This document shows, one piece after another, positions 1 through 6,938 of a stretch of DNA of 17,090 nt; position 1 is the stretch's first letter, and each line of letters begins with the position of its first letter. The position numbers and the translations under genes are program-made. Source of the stretch: Synechococcales cyanobacterium PMM_0073 (GTDB lineage: Bacteria; Cyanobacteriota; Cyanobacteriia; Elainellales; Elainellaceae); NCBI GenBank assembly GCA_949127695.1, contig CASBQH010000175.1:1-17090 (forward strand), read 5' to 3'. Below the pieces are notes generated by a model. That model was not told where the DNA came from. It saw only the letters and a list, made by a program, of their open reading frames with translations, and made no database searches.

Positions 1-421
1 AGAGTTTGACCTAGCTGCCGTGCAGGCGGCTGCCAAAGTGGCCAACGCCGACCAGTTTATTCGCCAGTTTTCGCAGGGCTACCATACCTGGGTGGGCGAG
101 CGCGGCGTCAATCTGTCGGGCGGGCAGCGGCAGCGGATTGCAATTGCCAGAGCGGTGCTGCTCGACCCGCGCATTTTGATTCTGGATGAGGCCACCTCGG
201 CGCTGGACTCTGAATCGGAAGCCCTAGTGCAAGAAGCCCTAGAGCGTCTGATGCAAAACCGCACGGTGCTAATCATTGCCCATCGACTGGGCACCGTGCG
301 TCGCGCTGATCGGATTCTGGTGATGGAGCAAGGGCAAATTGTGGAGTCGGGCAACCATGATGACCTGCTGAAGCAGGCGAATCGATATGCCCGATTTTAT
401 GCCCAGCAGTTTCAGCCCTAG
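1..421 (+). CDS. ABC exporter ATP-binding domain, 3' end only
   Basis: This is the C-terminal part of an ABC transporter nucleotide-binding domain, open from base 2 and truncated by the window edge. Visible motifs are the signature LSGGQRQR (about 113-136), the Walker B and D-loop segment [12 protein letters not shown] (about 173-208) and the switch histidine in [13 protein letters not shown] (about 272-310). The protein ends about 35 residues after the H-loop, as in the ABCB/MsbA-type exporters in which the ATPase is fused behind a six-helix membrane domain. The E-A-T-S-A-L-D version of Walker B also fits exporters better than importers. Its substrate cannot be told from this fragment. It converges on the tic22-like gene with only 7 bases between the stop codons. 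Confidence 0.93.
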   Translation, partial: EFDLAAVQAAAKVANADQFIRQFSQGYHTWVGERGVNLSGGQRQRIAIARAVLLDPRILILDEATSALDSESEALVQEALERLMQNRTVLIIAHRLGTVRRADRILVMEQGQIVESGNHDDLLKQANRYARFYAQQFQP

Positions 422-428
422 CGCCTAG

Positions 429-1241
429 CTAACGGTTAGCAGGCTGAGGCTCTGCTGCCCCGGCTGGCGCTGCACCCTGTCCTGCGCCCTGCTGTCCTTG
501 CAGCGTCCGAATAAAGTCGATGCTCTCCTGGGAGGGCACCAACAGAATTCGGTTCAGCTCCTCGTTATCGCTATCCTGCAAGGTTTGAATCACCCCTTCC
601 AAGTTCACCACCTGCATCTCAATGCCTGTGGCCATCTCAGGCCGCACCTCGCGCAGCTGAGCCAGCAGTTTTTCTAGCTCAGCCTGCTCAAAAAACATCG
701 GAATCACCTGATTCTCGCCTTGCTGAATCACCAGGTAGCCGCCGTCGGCACCGCTCTCTTTGGCCACAAATAGCGGCACACCCTGAAACTGCTGATTGCC
801 GCCCTGCTGCTGAATCAAGGCTTGAGCCGCCTGCACCTGCTGGATATCGGGCAAAAAGGCAAACCGCACCTGCTCAGCCTCAGCCTTGTCTTTTTGGGCA
901 ACTTCGTATTCGTAGATCTTGGCCAGCGGGACTGGCACAACTGTAATCCCTTCAACCGCCTGCGGTTGGCTCACCTTCAGCTCATCTAAAAATTTCTGGG
1001 CATCGTCGCGGTTAATAAAGACGCTGGCAATCGGCATTCGTGATTCGCCCTCGGTTGGAATCGCCAGCAGCGGCGCTCCCTCACCGTTGGCCAGGGTGAA
1101 AACCGGTACGGCTCGCAGGCGCTGCATCACCTGTTCGTTGGTCAAAGCCCAAACTTGCAGGCTTCCCGCTAGCAGAGTTCCTAAAACAATGCCTCCGACT
1201 AAACCCAGCTTTCGTCCCCAGCTTAGAAATGATTTCATCAT
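429..1241 (-). CDS. Tic22-like family periplasmic protein
   Basis: The protein has about 270 residues. It begins with a Sec-type signal peptide: a basic start (MKSFLSWGRK), a hydrophobic core (LGLVGGIVLGTLLAG) and a likely cleavage after VWA. The mature part carries VPVFTLANGEG, IASVFINRDDAQKFLDEL and VPLFVAKESG, which match the repeated halves of Tic22-like proteins. In cyanobacteria this family is periplasmic and is reported to act as a chaperone in outer-membrane biogenesis; the chloroplast relative works in protein import. The frame is open back to a TTG at 1256, but a GGAG at 1244-1247 lies inside that extension, 2 bases before an ATG at 1241 and 5 bases before a second ATG at 1238. Translation therefore probably starts at 1241 or 1238. 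The C-terminus is a low-complexity A/G/P/Q tail. Confidence 0.85.
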   Translation of the reverse strand: MMKSFLSWGRKLGLVGGIVLGTLLAGSLQVWALTNEQVMQRLRAVPVFTLANGEGAPLLAIPTEGESRMPIASVFINRDDAQKFLDELKVSQPQAVEGITVVPVPLAKIYEYEVAQKDKAEAEQVRFAFLPDIQQVQAAQALIQQQGGNQQFQGVPLFVAKESGADGGYLVIQQGENQVIPMFFEQAELEKLLAQLREVRPEMATGIEMQVVNLEGVIQTLQDSDNEELNRILLVPSQESIDFIRTLQGQQGAGQGAAPAGAAEPQPANR

Positions 1242-1521
1242 GGCTCCAAATTTCAAGAATCAAGTTGATCGTAACAACCGTGCTTTTTATTAAAGACTTA
1301 AGCTCAATCCGGTCGAGAGCTACAGTGCTGCCCTAAGTACTGCCCCACCGGTCTAGCTGAGTAGGTTTGCACAATTTAATCCGGCAAGCAACGGTGGATT
1401 GAGAGTTTTTTGAGACATGGCGATGGAGATTGCTATCGTGAACCGGGCTGGATGATTCACAGCTCAGTCGCTACGCTAGAGACTAAGACGGCATTTTACA
1501 GCTAATTGCAGGTAATCATTC

Positions 1522-2973
1522 ATGACCCAACCGACTCGATCTGATTCTGGCAGGTTCCGCTGGCTGCTGAGTTCGCGTCGAGCGGTGGGGCGGACGATGA
1601 GGCGCGTCGTAACTCTGGGCTGTTTATTGCTTTTGAGCGCAGCAGGCTGTAGCGCGATGCCCATCTCCTCAAGTCAGATGAGCGGTTCGGTGGAGCGCTT
1701 TTTGAATAACCCCTGGCAGAATCCATTTCAGCAGCCCAATCCTGGAGCCAGCCCTTCAGCACCAGCGCCGCCCTTAAAACTCGGAATGCTGCTTTCGCAA
1801 TCTGGTAACCTGGCGAAGTATGGCCGCACCATGCAGGATAGCATTAGCCTGCTGGCCGAAACTGCCAACAGCTGCGGCGGCGTCAGCGGACAAGCCGTAC
1901 AGCTATTTTCAGAAGACGATCAGAGCAATGCGGCGGCTGGTAAAGCCGCGATTGCCAAGCTGGCGGCAAATCAGGTAGGGGTGGTGATTGGCGCAATTGG
2001 CAGCGAAGTCTCGAATGCCACGGTGGATCTGGCTGTCAAAAATCAAATGGTGCAGATTTCTCCAGCCAGCGCCAATGCTATCCTCACCCAGCGGGCGCTG
2101 AAGGGCGAATTTCAAGGCTTTTGGTTTCGGACAATGCCCCCTGACATGCTGCAAGGCGAGGCGCTAGCGCGGGTGGCTCAGAAAAACAACTTGAAGACCG
2201 TAGCCATTCTCTATAGTGACAATGACTACGGCAACAGCATTGTCGAGGCGTTTAAGACGACGGCCAAACAGCTGGGCAGTTCTGTGGTGGGGCAGACGGT
2301 TCGCTACAGTCCAGATGCCAGCATCTACAGCATTGATTTCCAGACGCCTTTTTCTGCACAGCCGGATGCCGTACTGGTGGTGGCTCAGCCTGCTCTGGGC
2401 GGCGATATTCTCAGGGCGGCGTTTGAGTCTGGGATCTGGAGCGGCACTACCAAAATTCTTCTGCCCGCGAGCATGAAAACCAACAGTCTGGCCGAACGCG
2501 CCGGACGCTCTACGGACGGTCGCTATAGCGCCTCAAATGTCTGGGGTGTGGCGCTCAGCAGTAGCCAAAATCTGCCGCAGTTTCGAGAGATCTATCGCCA
2601 GCGGTTTGATCGTGAGCCGGGGGCTTATGACGCTCACAGTTGGGATGCGGCAGCGGTGGCAGTTTTGGCAGCAGAGGCGGCGCAGAGTACCAGCGGCAGC
2701 GCCATTCGCCGTAAAGTCGATGAAGTCGCCAGCAACCCAGGCATTGAAGTCAGCGATCTCTGTCAGGCGCTAGTGCTGGTGCGGGAAGGCAAAGATATTA
2801 ACTATCAGGGCGTCAGCGGCACGCTAGATTTCAATCAGGCTGGAGATGCTGTTGGCAGCTATGACATCTGGACGGTTGACTACACTGGCATAATCGAAGT
2901 TGATTCTACCATTCAGGTCGGCAACTCGCCTCTCCGCCCCATAGCGCCAGCTAGCCCTAAAAGCTCGCCCTGA
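1522..2973 (+). CDS. ABC-type branched-chain amino acid-like substrate-binding lipoprotein (type 1 periplasmic binding fold)
   Basis: This is a LivK/AmiC-like periplasmic binding protein. After a lipoprotein signal (LLLLSAAGC, Cys43 as the lipidation site) and a P/Q/S-rich linker comes a bilobed type 1 binding domain. Markers are LGMLLSQSGNLAKYGRTM, VGVVIGAIGSEVSNATVDLA, ILYSDNDYGNSIVEAFK and PDAVLVVAQPALGGDILRAAFESG. The start is ambiguous. ATG 1522 has a weak AGG about 9 bases upstream and gives an unusually long 25-residue lead-in with many arginines. ATG 1597 gives MRRVVTLGCLLLLSAAGC, a textbook short lipoprotein signal, and may be the true start. No permease or ATPase gene of an importer is adjacent, so the protein may serve a transporter encoded elsewhere or act as a receptor. 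The ligand is unknown. Confidence 0.85.
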   Translation: MTQPTRSDSGRFRWLLSSRRAVGRTMRRVVTLGCLLLLSAAGCSAMPISSSQMSGSVERFLNNPWQNPFQQPNPGASPSAPAPPLKLGMLLSQSGNLAKYGRTMQDSISLLAETANSCGGVSGQAVQLFSEDDQSNAAAGKAAIAKLAANQVGVVIGAIGSEVSNATVDLAVKNQMVQISPASANAILTQRALKGEFQGFWFRTMPPDMLQGEALARVAQKNNLKTVAILYSDNDYGNSIVEAFKTTAKQLGSSVVGQTVRYSPDASIYSIDFQTPFSAQPDAVLVVAQPALGGDILRAAFESGIWSGTTKILLPASMKTNSLAERAGRSTDGRYSASNVWGVALSSSQNLPQFREIYRQRFDREPGAYDAHSWDAAAVAVLAAEAAQSTSGSAIRRKVDEVASNPGIEVSDLCQALVLVREGKDINYQGVSGTLDFNQAGDAVGSYDIWTVDYTGIIEVDSTIQVGNSPLRPIAPASPKSSP

Positions 2974-3026
2974 GTTGGGCTTCAGCTACAGGCTGTCAGC
3001 CTTTGGTTTTAATACCTTTGATCAAG

Positions 3027-3100
3027 TCGGGATGACAGGATTCGAACCTGCGGCATCCTGCTCCCAAAGCAGGCGCGCTACCAAGCTGCGCTACATCCCG
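3027..3100 (-). tRNA. tRNA-Pro (UGG)
   Basis: On the minus strand a 74-base cloverleaf can be folded. The acceptor stem is CGGGATG with CATCCCG, with discriminator A at 3027. The D arm contains AGCTTGGTAGC, the anticodon arm is CCTGC-TTTGGGA-GCAGG with anticodon TGG, and the T arm contains GGTTCGAATCC. The anticodon UGG reads proline codons. CCA is not encoded (CTT follows), so the end must be added enzymatically, which is common in cyanobacteria. The gene points toward the 3' end of the binding-protein lipoprotein gene. Confidence 0.96.
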
Positions 3101-3218
3101 ATAGGCTAAACAATAGCCGTTCTCATTCATACTAACTGCAAGTGGCTAATTCGTCACTTCTGGTTTTTAATCGAGCAGCTTGGAACGGCTCTAAGCTATC
3201 TATAGATGAAGGTCACTG

Positions 3219-3260
3219 ATTAAAATCTCTGAATTAAAATCTCTGAATTAAAGTCTCTGA
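3219..3260 (+). repeat. three tandem copies of a 14-bp unit
   Basis: The unit ATTAAAATCTCTGA occurs at 3219-3232 and 3233-3246, and with one change (G for A) at 3247-3260. The array lies in the untranslated region just ahead of the ribosome-binding site of the BioD-family gene. Confidence 0.9.
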
Positions 3261-3284
3261 ACTCTGAATCACTAGGAGCAATTT

Positions 3285-3998
3285 TTGCAAACGTTACTGA
3301 TTGCTGGCACCAACGCTCAGGTTGGGAAAACCGTGGTTCTGGCTGCTTTGGCGGCCTACTGGCAGCGCTACAGAACCTCACAGGTTGGCGTCATGAAGCC
3401 GATTGATTGCGCCCGCCCGTCACGCGACCCGTCAGATCGCCCGCCTGAAGCAGACTGTGAGCGGCTCCAGCGCTTGCTGAGCCTGCCTCAGACTAGCCGT
3501 GAAATTACGCCAGTCAGGCTGGCTGTTTCATCTCTGCTGCCTGAATTTGATCAAATTGACTTTGAGCAGATCTGGCAAGCCCTGCAACAGCTTCAGCAGC
3601 GGTATGACCTGGTTTTACTAGAAGCTCTAGGGGGATTGGGAACGCCGCTGACGGCTGAAACTACAGCAGCAGATTTGGCCTGGGACTGGCGGCTACCGAC
3701 TGTTCTGGTGGTGCCAGTCCAGCCGAATATGGTGGCTGATATTGTGGCCAACGTGGCGCTTGCCAATCAATCCCGTCTGCATCTCAAGGGCATCATCCTG
3801 AATCAACTGCACCCCGACAGCTGGCCTAACTACCCAGCGGATCATGTCGCTTTAGCTGAGCTGATCCAGTCATTGACCCGAAAGCCCGTGCTGGGCTACA
3901 TTCCCCACCTCGATCCAAACAATCACTCCCAGCTGGCTCAGGCGGCGGCAGGGCTAGCGCTGGAATATCTGTTGCCCAGCCTAGAGCGCGTGGGCTAA
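3285..3998 (+). CDS. bioD: BioD-family (dethiobiotin synthetase-like) ATPase
   Basis: The protein has 237 residues and the SIMIBI/BioD fold. The P-loop GTNAQVGKT (residues 8-16) corresponds to the GTDTxVGKT of BioD. VGVMKPIDC (residues 34-42) matches the strand that carries the substrate lysine. LLEALGGLGTPL (residues 111-122) stands where BioD has VEGAGGxxxPL. GIILNQLHP and VLGYIPHLDP are the usual late motifs. BioD closes the ureido ring of dethiobiotin from diaminopelargonate, CO2 and ATP, the step before biotin synthase. The start is TTG 3285, 6 bases behind a good AGGAG at 3274-3278. No other biotin gene is adjacent. The loop after MKPIDC and the EALGG motif differ from classical BioD, so an unassigned BioD-like ATPase remains possible. 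Confidence 0.72.
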   Translation: MQTLLIAGTNAQVGKTVVLAALAAYWQRYRTSQVGVMKPIDCARPSRDPSDRPPEADCERLQRLLSLPQTSREITPVRLAVSSLLPEFDQIDFEQIWQALQQLQQRYDLVLLEALGGLGTPLTAETTAADLAWDWRLPTVLVVPVQPNMVADIVANVALANQSRLHLKGIILNQLHPDSWPNYPADHVALAELIQSLTRKPVLGYIPHLDPNNHSQLAQAAAGLALEYLLPSLERVG

Positions 3999-4096
3999 CG
4001 CGACGCGATTTTGGGGGGTGCTATGACGGGCAGATGACAATCTAATGACGTTGGTCTAGAAAATTTCAAAAAATCTAGGCTACTCCCGAAGAGCTG

Positions 4097-4105
4097 TGGT
4101 ATAGT
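4097..4105 (+). promoter_or_regulatory. extended -10 promoter for a candidate small RNA
   Basis: TGGTATAGT combines the TGn extension (4097-4099) with a near-consensus -10 TATAGT (4100-4105). No good -35 hexamer is visible 16-18 bases upstream, as is tolerated in extended -10 promoters. The predicted start of transcription is about 4111-4113. Confidence 0.45.
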
Positions 4106-4111
4106 GTGAAA

Positions 4112-4178
4112 AGTGTGAGGAGTAAAGTAGAAAAAGCTCTTGGAGTCGAAACACGGAAAGACGCCCAGGAGCTTTTTT
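4112..4178 (+). ncRNA. candidate small RNA ending in an intrinsic terminator
   Basis: Between the bioD and M20 genes an RNA of about 67 bases can be drawn on the plus strand. It starts just behind an extended -10 element and has a single-stranded purine-rich 5' part containing GTGTGAGGAGT (4113-4123). It ends in a strong hairpin with arms at 4131-4143 and 4165-4177: 13 pairs including one G-U. An inner GTC/GAC extension (4145-4147 with 4160-4162) closes a 12-base loop, and a T6 run ends at 4178. The hairpin could instead be the late terminator of bioD or an attenuator of the M20 gene, whose ATG is 105 bases further on. The reverse complement of the 5' part is the 11-base core of the cyanobacterial sRNA Yfr1. 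Confidence 0.42.
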
Positions 4179-4283
4179 ATTTTAAAATTTTCTTGCTTTA
4201 GATGTTTTTCTTGTTTTAAATAGACAGGCTAGGTGAGCAGTCAGAGACTGCGGAGCAGCACCTGCTTAAGATAAGCTAACGGC

Positions 4284-5504
4284 ATGGTAATTTCAGTCGC
4301 TCCTATTCCAATAGATTCCTCCCGGATTCGCACAGAAATTCAGGCGCTGCAAGCCCAGCTCAGTGACTGGCGACGGCAGCTGCATCAACGCCCTGAGCTA
4401 GGCTTTCAAGAGCATTTGACCGCAGAGTTTATCCAGCAGCAGCTGCAAAACTGGGGAATTGAGCACCAGACTGGGATTGCCAAGACTGGGATTGTGGCCA
4501 TCCTATCCGGCCATGCCCCCGGACGAGTCTTGGCGATCCGGGCTGACATAGACGCTCTGCCGATTCAAGAACAGAACTCAGTGCCCTATCGCTCGCAGCA
4601 TCCGGGGCGAATGCATGCCTGCGGCCATGACGGCCATACGGCAATTGCGCTAGGAACCGCCTACTACCTCTCCCGTCACCCCGAACAGTTTACAGGTCAA
4701 GTCAAAATTATCTTTCAGCCCGCTGAAGAAGGGCCGGGTGGCGCAGAGCCAATGATTGCAGCTGGCGTTCTGCATCAGCCAGACGTTGAGGCGATTATTG
4801 GCCTGCACCTCTGGAATAACCTGCCGCTGGGCACCGTTGGCCTGCGCGAAGGAGCCTTGATGGCGGCAGTCGAGGTATTTGAGCTGACGGTGCAGGGCAA
4901 AGGGGGTCATGGCGCAATGCCGCACCAGACCGTTGACTCCATTTTGGTCGGCTCCCAAATTGTCACGGCTTTGCAGGCAATTGTGGCGCGTCAGCTTGAC
5001 CCATTGCAGGCTGGCGTGGTGACGGTTGGCAAGTTTCAGGCGGGTCATACCCATAACGTGATTGCAGATAGCGCCAGCCTTAGCGGTACGGTGCGCTACT
5101 TTGACCCGGCGCTAGCAGGCTTTTTCCAGCGCCAGATTGAGCAGATGGTTAGCGGCATTTGCCAAAGTCATGGTGCAACCTACAGCCTTAACTATCAAGC
5201 GCTTTATCCGCCTGTGATCAACGATCGCGAAATGGTTGGCTTAGTGCGTTCGGTGGCTGAAACCGTGATTGAGACAGCCGCCGGAATTGTCCCCAACTGT
5301 CAGACAATGGGCGGTGAAGATATGTCTTTCTTTTTGCAGGCTGTACCGGGCTGCTATTTCTTCCTCGGCTCAGCCAACTTAAATAAGGGATTGACCTACC
5401 CGCATCACCATCCCCGGTTTGACTTTGATGAGACCGCTCTAGGGATTGGCGTTGAGCTGTTTCTGCGCTGCGTTGAACAGTTCTGTGCTGAACGACCGCG
5501 CTAA
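4284..5504 (+). CDS. M20 family metallopeptidase / N-acyl-amino acid amidohydrolase
   Basis: The protein has 406 residues, the normal length for the M20D group (hippurate hydrolase, IAA-amino acid hydrolase and N-acyl-L-amino acid amidohydrolase). These are cytosolic dinuclear metal enzymes that cleave amide-linked acyl groups from amino acids. The metal and catalytic motifs are intact: HQRPELGFQE (residues 34-43), MHACGHDGH (110-118, with Cys113 and His115 as ligands), FQPAEEGPGG (144-153, Glu148 and Glu149), GLHLWN (His175), MGGEDMSFF (342-350) and the HHHPRFD segment (374-380) near the end. The lid or dimerisation domain is marked by GKGGHGAMPHQTVDSI (205-220). The ribosome-binding site is weak. 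Substrate preference cannot be read from the sequence. The DUF3318 gene follows 67 bases downstream on the same strand. Confidence 0.92.
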   Translation: MVISVAPIPIDSSRIRTEIQALQAQLSDWRRQLHQRPELGFQEHLTAEFIQQQLQNWGIEHQTGIAKTGIVAILSGHAPGRVLAIRADIDALPIQEQNSVPYRSQHPGRMHACGHDGHTAIALGTAYYLSRHPEQFTGQVKIIFQPAEEGPGGAEPMIAAGVLHQPDVEAIIGLHLWNNLPLGTVGLREGALMAAVEVFELTVQGKGGHGAMPHQTVDSILVGSQIVTALQAIVARQLDPLQAGVVTVGKFQAGHTHNVIADSASLSGTVRYFDPALAGFFQRQIEQMVSGICQSHGATYSLNYQALYPPVINDREMVGLVRSVAETVIETAAGIVPNCQTMGGEDMSFFLQAVPGCYFFLGSANLNKGLTYPHHHPRFDFDETALGIGVELFLRCVEQFCAERPR

Positions 5505-5507
5505 ATT

Positions 5508-5557
5508 ACTCTGCTCAAGTAACTACTCTGCTCAAGTAACGACTCTGCTCAAGTACA
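5508..5557 (+). repeat. three tandem copies of a 17-bp unit
   Basis: The unit TACTCTGCTCAAGTAAC occurs at 5508-5524 and 5525-5541, and in a slightly altered third copy at 5542-5557. The array fills most of the gap between the M20 stop codon and the ribosome-binding site of the DUF3318 gene. Confidence 0.92.
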
Positions 5558-5571
5558 GTGAGGCGAAGCAA

Positions 5572-6168
5572 ATGACCACAGAGTTTGGCAGCGAAATTAA
5601 TCGCCTGGTGGAGCTGATGCCAGCCTCAGGGCGAATGTATTGCAAAATCATCAGCGATCCAAACCAGCCGACGGTAATTCTGGCTCGCCTGCCGCGCCCC
5701 AACCAAGAAATTCGCCGGATTCGGATCAACTTTGACCTCTGGCAGCAGTTCAGCCAGTCTCAGCGCGATTTGCTGCTGCTGCGCGCCGTCAGCCGTCTCA
5801 CCTCAATTCAATGGCTCAAACCCGAACTCTACCAAGGGCTAGCCGCCGCCGGAGCCACAATTACTCTGCTGGAGCTATTCCAAGCCAACGCAGCAGGGAT
5901 AATTACCTTCGGCGGCTTAACCGGGCTAGCGGTTGCTCAAATCTGGCGCAAAAATCGCAGCAGCGAAGCCGAAATGATCAGCGATGAAAAAGCCGTCAAA
6001 GTGGCTCAGCGTCGTGGCTATAGCCAGTCTGAGGCCACCAGAGCCTTGATTGAAGCGATTGAGGCGGTCGCTCAAATTGAGCAGCGCAACCTCAGCGTCA
6101 CCGAACTGCTGCGCTGCCAAAATCTGCGCGCCAGTACCGCTATGGATAGCGCCATCCCGGCTCGGTAG
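5572..6168 (+). CDS. DUF3318-type cyanobacterial protein of unknown function
   Basis: From ATG 5572 (GAGG about 9 bases upstream) the protein has 198 residues. The frame is open back to 5446, but that extension would run through the 17-bp repeat array and overlap the M20 gene, so I reject it. The N-terminal part has INRLVELMPASGRMYCKIISDP and RIRINFDLWQQFSQSQRDLLLLRAVSRL, the layout I associate with DUF3318. A hydrophobic stretch at residues 87-125 could form one or two membrane segments. The C-terminal third is a charged helical region (YSQSEATRALIEAIEAVAQIE). No catalytic motif is seen and the function is unknown. It is probably co-transcribed with the M20 gene. Confidence 0.75.
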   Translation: MTTEFGSEINRLVELMPASGRMYCKIISDPNQPTVILARLPRPNQEIRRIRINFDLWQQFSQSQRDLLLLRAVSRLTSIQWLKPELYQGLAAAGATITLLELFQANAAGIITFGGLTGLAVAQIWRKNRSSEAEMISDEKAVKVAQRRGYSQSEATRALIEAIEAVAQIEQRNLSVTELLRCQNLRASTAMDSAIPAR

Positions 6169-6288
6169 CCAGCCCTTGGCAGGCTCCAATCAGACTCACC
6201 ATGCCGACGAAATACTGTATGCAATAGAGTCTGGGATCAACATAGGGCAAGGGTTGCAGCCGATTAAGTTAATTCAACCGACTGTAGA

Positions 6289-6317
6289 TTGACGCCTCAC
6301 TAGGGCGGTGTTACATT
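6289..6317 (+). promoter_or_regulatory. sigma70-type promoter of the riboswitch leader
   Basis: A -35 element TTGACG (6289-6294), a 17-base spacer and a -10 element TACATT (6312-6317) predict a start of transcription near 6324. That is about 30 bases ahead of the riboswitch aptamer, the right place to drive it. Confidence 0.6.
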
Positions 6318-6352
6318 GTCAGAGATGGAGCGTGATCGAGTTTCAAATAACC

Positions 6353-6505
6353 CAGCCTAATCCAGCTGGCTCTGAGCTAAATGCAGAGCCGAGCTGAAGC
6401 GGAGGAACCACATTTGGGGCTTATTCTAGAGCGGCTTCTAGTCCGCCAGAAGGGGCACCTCTCAGCCCTAGCCCGTCAGCTAACTCCGTCGGCGGTGAGA
6501 GGAGA
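6353..6505 (+). promoter_or_regulatory. cyclic di-AMP riboswitch (ydaO/yuaA motif)
   Basis: The conserved blocks of the ydaO/yuaA aptamer occur in order. GCCTAATCC (6355-6363) opens it. A variable hairpin follows with arms CAGCTGGCTCTG and CAGAGCC-G-AGCTG (6363-6396). Then come GCGGAGGAACC (6399-6409), TTTGGGGCTTATT (6413-6425), AGGGGCACCTCTCA (6451-6464) and GTCAGCTAACTCCGTCGGC (6475-6493), closed by TGAGAGGAG (6496-6504). Expected pairings are present: CGGAG with CTCCG, GCC with GGC, and ACCTCTCA (6457-6464) with TGAGAGGA (6496-6503). The class binds c-di-AMP and in many bacteria turns off genes for potassium and osmolyte transport or cell-wall remodelling. The next full gene is the universal-stress-protein gene at 6939, about 430 bases on; no terminator directly abuts the aptamer. 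Confidence 0.92.
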
Positions 6506-6623
6506 TTGAGGAGACAGAATTCTAAAGCTGTTCTCGTCAGAATCTCCAACCAACAGGCCAATCAGCAGCAGAGGGTTGATTGACCGGCTGTTAACCTACG
6601 AGTTGTTAACTTTGAGGAGACTG

Positions 6624-6683
6624 ATGGAGAAATCTGATCATATGCATGACTATGGCTTGCATGACTGTGCCTTGCATGACTGA
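6624..6683 (+). CDS. possible 19-residue leader peptide with LHD repeats
   Basis: A short ORF lies in the leader between the riboswitch and the universal-stress-protein gene. It has a strong Shine-Dalgarno GAGGAG (6614-6619) 4 bases ahead of its ATG. The peptide is MEKSDHMHDYGLHDCALHD. Three 15-bp tandem copies (6643-6687) fall in frame and give three His-Asp pairs spaced five residues apart. Supporting it are the ribosome-binding site and the in-frame repeat; against it are its length and lack of known relatives. It resembles nothing I recognise. Confidence 0.3.
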   Translation: MEKSDHMHDYGLHDCALHD

Positions 6684-6687
6684 GGCA
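6643..6687 (+). repeat. three tandem copies of a 15-bp unit
   Basis: The units TGCATGACTATGGCT (6643-6657), TGCATGACTGTGCCT (6658-6672) and TGCATGACTGAGGCA (6673-6687) share the core TGCATGACT. They lie within the leader of the universal-stress-protein gene and inside the possible short ORF. Confidence 0.85.
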
Positions 6688-6838
6688 ATAGATATTAGGT
6701 TTGTCGAGCGCTCTGCCTGAATGAGCTGCCGTTGAATAGAGCCTTTTAGACAGGGTTTAGAGCATCTGCCCTAGCCAGAGGTTCAAATTATCGTCAGCTA
6801 GCAACTGCTGATGGCAACTGCTGGACTGAGTAAAATTC

Positions 6839-6915
6839 TGGAGTGGGAGCTTTAATTTAGCTTCCGCTGTAGCGCTGATCACAGTTTGTACTGACTCCCC
6901 TCCAAGCCATTTTTT
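6839..6915 (+). terminator. candidate leader terminator ahead of the universal-stress-protein gene
   Basis: TGGAG-T-GGGAG (6839-6849) can pair with CTCCC-CTCCA (6895-6904), giving 10 pairs with one bulged T. A T6 run follows at 6910-6915, 23 bases before the ATG. An inner hairpin GGGAGCT/AGCTTCC (6845-6851 with about 6859-6865) competes for the same left arm, so alternative folds are possible. The large loop makes the terminator uncertain. If real, it could be a distant expression platform for the riboswitch. Confidence 0.35.
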
Positions 6916-6938
6916 AAGTACTCCCTCACATCTACGAT

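Noticed and set aside
919..1293. A 124-codon open frame on the plus strand opposite the tic22-like gene
   Set aside because: It lies wholly antisense to a gene with a clear signal peptide and family motifs; its translation has no recognisable domain.
2990..3010. AGGC-TGTCA-GCCT followed by TTGGTTTT as terminator of the binding-protein gene
   Set aside because: The stem is only 4 bp and the T run is interrupted; too weak to call.
4070..4123. Yfr1 itself on the minus strand, based on ACTCCTCACAC
   Set aside because: After the motif the minus strand has only a weak CTC-TTCG-GGAG hairpin ten bases from a T run, and before it a 47-base hairpin larger than Yfr1's. Kept as an alternative inside the small-RNA finding.
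5446..5571. Longer start for the DUF3318 gene at 5446
   Set aside because: The extension would overlap the M20 gene and run through the 17-bp tandem array. ATG 5572 has a GAGG at proper spacing.
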